The notes under the pieces: model-generated
Seen by the model: the letters and a program-made list of their open reading frames with translations, nothing else
What the model was told of the DNA's origin: nothing
Databases searched by the model: none
DNA from: Chryseosolibacter sp040902445
GTDB lineage: Bacteria > Bacteroidota > Bacteroidia > Cytophagales > Cyclobacteriaceae
NCBI GenBank assembly: GCA_040902445.1
Contig: JBBDXJ010000297.1
Span: forward strand, 1 to 64,000
Reading direction: 5' to 3'
DNA length: 64,000 nucleotides
Part shown: positions 61,365 to 64,000 of the stretch, in pieces
How positions within the stretch are numbered: position 1 is the stretch's first letter
How the letters are laid out: each line of letters opens with the position of its first letter
Position numbers and translations under genes: made by a program

Positions 61365-62704
61365 TATTCAGATTCCTTCAACAAGTTGCTGATGGCGTGG
61401 TGATAGCGGTTAAAGCCAAAATCGCGGATGGTTTTCTCCATGTTGAATGAGATTTCATCCAAACACAAATTACCAATACTCCCCTCGTGGACATGTTGTA
61501 CAGTTGTATCGGGATGATATTTACCTTCGGCTATATTCAGCCCCACCTGCTTGTATGCGTCGCGGAAGGGAACCCCTGCCAACACCAGTTTATTCACTTC
61601 TTCCACACTGAACAGAAATTTGTACTTGTCGTCGGCGAGTATGTTTTCCCTGACCTGAATATTTTCAAGCATAAGCTGGGTCATCCGAATGCATTCCTTC
61701 AGGTTTTGGATGGCGGGAAACAGGAGTTCTTTCAATAGCTGCATATCGCGGTGATATCCCGACGGCAAATTGGCGGTAACGACAGCCATATCATTCGGCA
61801 GGGACAACAACTGGTTACAACGGGCGCGGATCAGCTCAAACACATCAGGGTTTTTTTTATGCGGCATTATACTGGATCCAGTTGTAAACTCATCGGGAAA
61901 CGATATAAACGCAAAATTCTGATTGAGGAAAATACAGGCATCCATGGAAAGTTTCGCAAGCGTAGCAGCAATATTGGAAAAGGCGCTCGCAACAATTCGC
62001 TCTGTCTTTCCGCGCCCCATCTGCGCATACACCACGTTGTAATTCAAATCCGCGAAGCCCAGTAATTCCGTGGTCAGCTTCCGGTTGAGGGGGAAAGACG
62101 ATCCATAACCAGCCGCAGACCCCAACGGATTCTTATTAACAACTTCATAGGCAGCCTTTACCGTAACGAGATCATCGATCAGGCTTTCAGCGTAGGCACT
62201 AAACCACAAACCAAAAGAAGAAGGCATTGCAAGCTGAAAATGAGTATAGCCTGGCAACAAATGATCTTTGTACTTTTGGCTTTGGATAAGAAGAAGGTCA
62301 AACAAATTCTTTACCTCCGTGACTACAAAATCAATTTCCGCCCGCAAGAAAAGTTTCACATCCACCAATACCTGATCATTTCTTGAACGGCCACTGTGAA
62401 TTTTCTTTCCGGTGTCGCCCAGAAGTTTTGTTAACTCGAGTTCTACCTGTGAATGAATATCCTCAACACCATCCTCAACCTTGAATTCACTGCGGTCAAT
62501 GGAGGCGTAGATCTGTTTGAGGGCTTTCGATAGTTTTTGCAGTTCCTCCCGGGTAAGCAACCCGATTGATTCCAGCATAGTAATGTGTGCTAGAGACCCC
62601 AGCACATCGAACGGCGCCAGAAAAAGATCCATCTCCCGATCTTTTCCCACAGTGAATTTTTCAACTTCCTTTAACGAAGTTTTGTCTTTTTGCCACAATT
62701 TCAT
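61364..62704 (-). CDS. argH: Argininosuccinate lyase
   Basis: Final step of arginine synthesis, splitting argininosuccinate into arginine and fumarate. The 446-residue protein has VEDIHSQVE, SGRSRNDQVL, the signature GSSIMPHKKNPDVFELIR and the QLAMPSSFG segment. The true start is ATG 62704 (MKLWQKDKTS); a longer frame would add 49 unconserved residues encoded by repeat sequence. argE is 223 bases upstream on the same strand. Confidence 0.96.
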   Translation of the reverse strand: MKLWQKDKTSLKEVEKFTVGKDREMDLFLAPFDVLGSLAHITMLESIGLLTREELQKLSKALKQIYASIDRSEFKVEDGVEDIHSQVELELTKLLGDTGKKIHSGRSRNDQVLVDVKLFLRAEIDFVVTEVKNLFDLLLIQSQKYKDHLLPGYTHFQLAMPSSFGLWFSAYAESLIDDLVTVKAAYEVVNKNPLGSAAGYGSSFPLNRKLTTELLGFADLNYNVVYAQMGRGKTERIVASAFSNIAATLAKLSMDACIFLNQNFAFISFPDEFTTGSSIMPHKKNPDVFELIRARCNQLLSLPNDMAVVTANLPSGYHRDMQLLKELLFPAIQNLKECIRMTQLMLENIQVRENILADDKYKFLFSVEEVNKLVLAGVPFRDAYKQVGLNIAEGKYHPDTTVQHVHEGSIGNLCLDEISFNMEKTIRDFGFNRYHHAISNLLKESE

Positions 62705-62927
62705 CTCAGTTGCAAGTTTCCAGTTTTCGGTTTCCGGGTAAAGCCATTTTCTCAATATTGACTTGTAACAATTAACTATTGAAATCGCTATAATTCTATT
62801 AAAATAATTCGTTTTATACCCAGGTACTAAGTAGGGTTTATCCAATTTCACCCCGGCAACTGCCTGCCCGCCGTAGAAGCTTTAGCGCAGGCGGGGCAAC
62901 TTGCAACTTGCGACCGGTACCTGGTGA
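62705..62927. repeat. GTTTCCA heptamer array and hairpin module between argE and argH
   Basis: Exact 7-bp units GTTGCAA, GTTTCCA, GTTTTCG, GTTTCCG run from about 62711 to 62738 outside the argH start. GCAAGTTGCAAGTTGC on the - strand follows the argE stop. The hairpin GCCCGCCGTAGAAGC ... GCGCAGGCGGGGC lies at 62866-62897 between them. AT-rich sequence in the middle may hold a promoter. Confidence 0.75.
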
Positions 62928-63989
62928 CTAAACCTCGAGTTCGTCCAGCAATGCAATATAAGTATCAATTCCCTTCACAATTTCCGCTACATATATAAAT
63001 TCATCTGCGGTGTGAGAACGGGCAGAATCACCAGGCCCTATTTTTACTGAGGGTACGGGGATCAGTGCCTGATCCGACGTAGTCGGAGAACCATATAACG
63101 GGATCCCTAGTTTTTTTGCAACGGCAACCAGGGTGTGGTCTGACGGAATGCCGGAGGATCGCATGCGCAGAGACCGAGGAGTAACATGAGCCTTTACATT
63201 GTGTTTAATGATCTCAAGAACTTCCTCCAGGCTGTATTGATCTGTCACACGAACATCGACTGTATAGTAACATTCAGCAGGCACTACGTTGTGCTGCTTT
63301 CCCGCGTGAATTACGGTAGTCGTCATTTTTACCTCTCCCAGTGTTGGTGAAATCTTTGGGAACCTGTGATTCTTGAGCCATTCTATGTCATTCATTGCTT
63401 CATAGATAGCGTTCATTCCTTCTTCACGCGCGGCATGGCCAGCCCTGCCGCGAACGATACAATCCAAAACCATCAATCCTTTTTCTGCAATCGCCATCTG
63501 ACAAAGGGTGGGTTCGCCCACAATGGCGAAATCGATTCGGGGTAACAATCCCCAGATACTTTCTATCCCCTCACTCCCGGAAGTCTCCTCCTCGGCCGTA
63601 GCGGCTATGACCAGGTTAAAATCCAGATTTTGTTGATCATAGTAATGCAGAAACGTGAGGATGAGGCATACCAGAGGTCCACCAGCATCATTGCTCCCCA
63701 GCCCAAAGAGCTTTCCATCAATGATCTCAGCCTGAAAAGGATCACGTGTATAGGCGCTGTTGGGCCTTACCGTGTCGTGATGAGAATTCAGGAGGATGGT
63801 AGGAAGTTCCGGTTTGAAATTCTTATTACGGGCCCAGATGTTATTTGTCTTTCGCTCGGTTGGTATGTCAAACTGTTTAAAGAAACCCTGAAGAATGAGA
63901 GCGGATTTGTCTTCTTCCTTGCTGAAGGATGGAATCGCAATGAGCTGCTCTAACAGATTTATCGCTATTTCGTCTGGTTGCAATTTCAT
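62928..63989 (-). CDS. argE: M20-family N-acyl-ornithine deacylase
   Basis: A zinc-dependent peptidase-like deacylase of 353 residues, expected to convert N-acetyl- or N-succinyl-ornithine to ornithine. Zinc-binding segments are NSHHDTVRP (about 69-77), GLGSNDAGG, EEETSGSEG (about 133-141) and the C-terminal SARSHTADEF. In many Bacteroidota the acyl group is succinyl; this protein cannot be assigned to either by eye. It precedes argH on the same strand. The gene is complete, with its ATG 11 bases from the window edge. Confidence 0.9.
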   Translation of the reverse strand: MKLQPDEIAINLLEQLIAIPSFSKEEDKSALILQGFFKQFDIPTERKTNNIWARNKNFKPELPTILLNSHHDTVRPNSAYTRDPFQAEIIDGKLFGLGSNDAGGPLVCLILTFLHYYDQQNLDFNLVIAATAEEETSGSEGIESIWGLLPRIDFAIVGEPTLCQMAIAEKGLMVLDCIVRGRAGHAAREEGMNAIYEAMNDIEWLKNHRFPKISPTLGEVKMTTTVIHAGKQHNVVPAECYYTVDVRVTDQYSLEEVLEIIKHNVKAHVTPRSLRMRSSGIPSDHTLVAVAKKLGIPLYGSPTTSDQALIPVPSVKIGPGDSARSHTADEFIYVAEIVKGIDTYIALLDELEV

Positions 63990-64000
63990 ATTTCATTCTG

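Noticed and set aside
62705..62851. 49-codon N-terminal extension of argH
   Set aside because: It is encoded by heptamer repeat sequence and is not part of the conserved family N-terminus.

Overview
This 64 kb window is chromosomal DNA from a Bacteroidota bacterium, most likely of the Cytophagales or a close relative. The evidence is the gldF-gldG-DUF4340-dnaN neighbourhood with gldA nearby, families typical of the phylum (DUF4097, DUF2807 and DUF2911 proteins, YfhO-like protein, large FtsX-type permeases), an argE-argH arrangement, the near absence of Shine-Dalgarno sequences, and several matches to the phylum's TAnnTTTG -7 promoter box. Nearly all genes are housekeeping or envelope genes; I see no rRNA, tRNA, CRISPR array, phage, transposase or integrase.

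Layout: 0.4-3.3 kb, a PaaE-like ferredoxin reductase and purB. 3.4-7.5 kb, an export operon (adaptor, ABC permease, TolC-like channel) without its own ATPase. 7.7-14.8 kb, two ECF sigma/anti-sigma operons, the second carrying two secreted DUF4097 proteins, separated by a zinc-ribbon methyltransferase. 15-24 kb, a coiled-coil protein, an F420-type oxidoreductase, a phosphodiesterase, dnaN and the gld transporter genes. 24-33.6 kb, a thioredoxin-fold protein, a polyprenyl synthase, CorA, a CBS/CorC-type protein and Kup. 33.9-37.7 kb, an unusual fusion of PQQ dehydrogenase, cytochrome c and DUF1080 beside a DUF6807 lipoprotein. 37.9-45.8 kb, envelope proteins, an alpha-toroid protein, an FtsX permease and small membrane proteins. 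45.8-48.3 kb, a desuccinylase-like/RimK/retropepsin-like trio. 49-55 kb, ffh and a molybdenum-cofactor cluster (moeA, moaC, moaE, moaD, moaA, TSUP transporter). 55-61 kb, YfhO-like protein, M48 protease and a membrane EEP-family enzyme. 61.4-64 kb, argH and argE.

The most unusual content lies between the genes. Many intergenic regions hold degenerate tandem arrays with a period near 7 bp (units such as GTGAATG, AAGTTTA, ATTACGA, GTTTCCA, CTTACAA and a longer AGGGAATA type). They begin at or near gene ends, are usually oriented outward from the adjacent gene, and in three cases supply the stop codon. Two small palindromic modules, one with the core CGAAG in a GCCCGCC/GGCGGGC hairpin (seven copies) and one built on ACTCC...GGAGTCC (three copies), are nested in or next to these arrays. 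The same intergenic space holds four 3' gene fragments (GH16 glucanase, type II NADH dehydrogenase, FtsX permease, one unidentified), which suggests a deletion-prone intergenic compartment.
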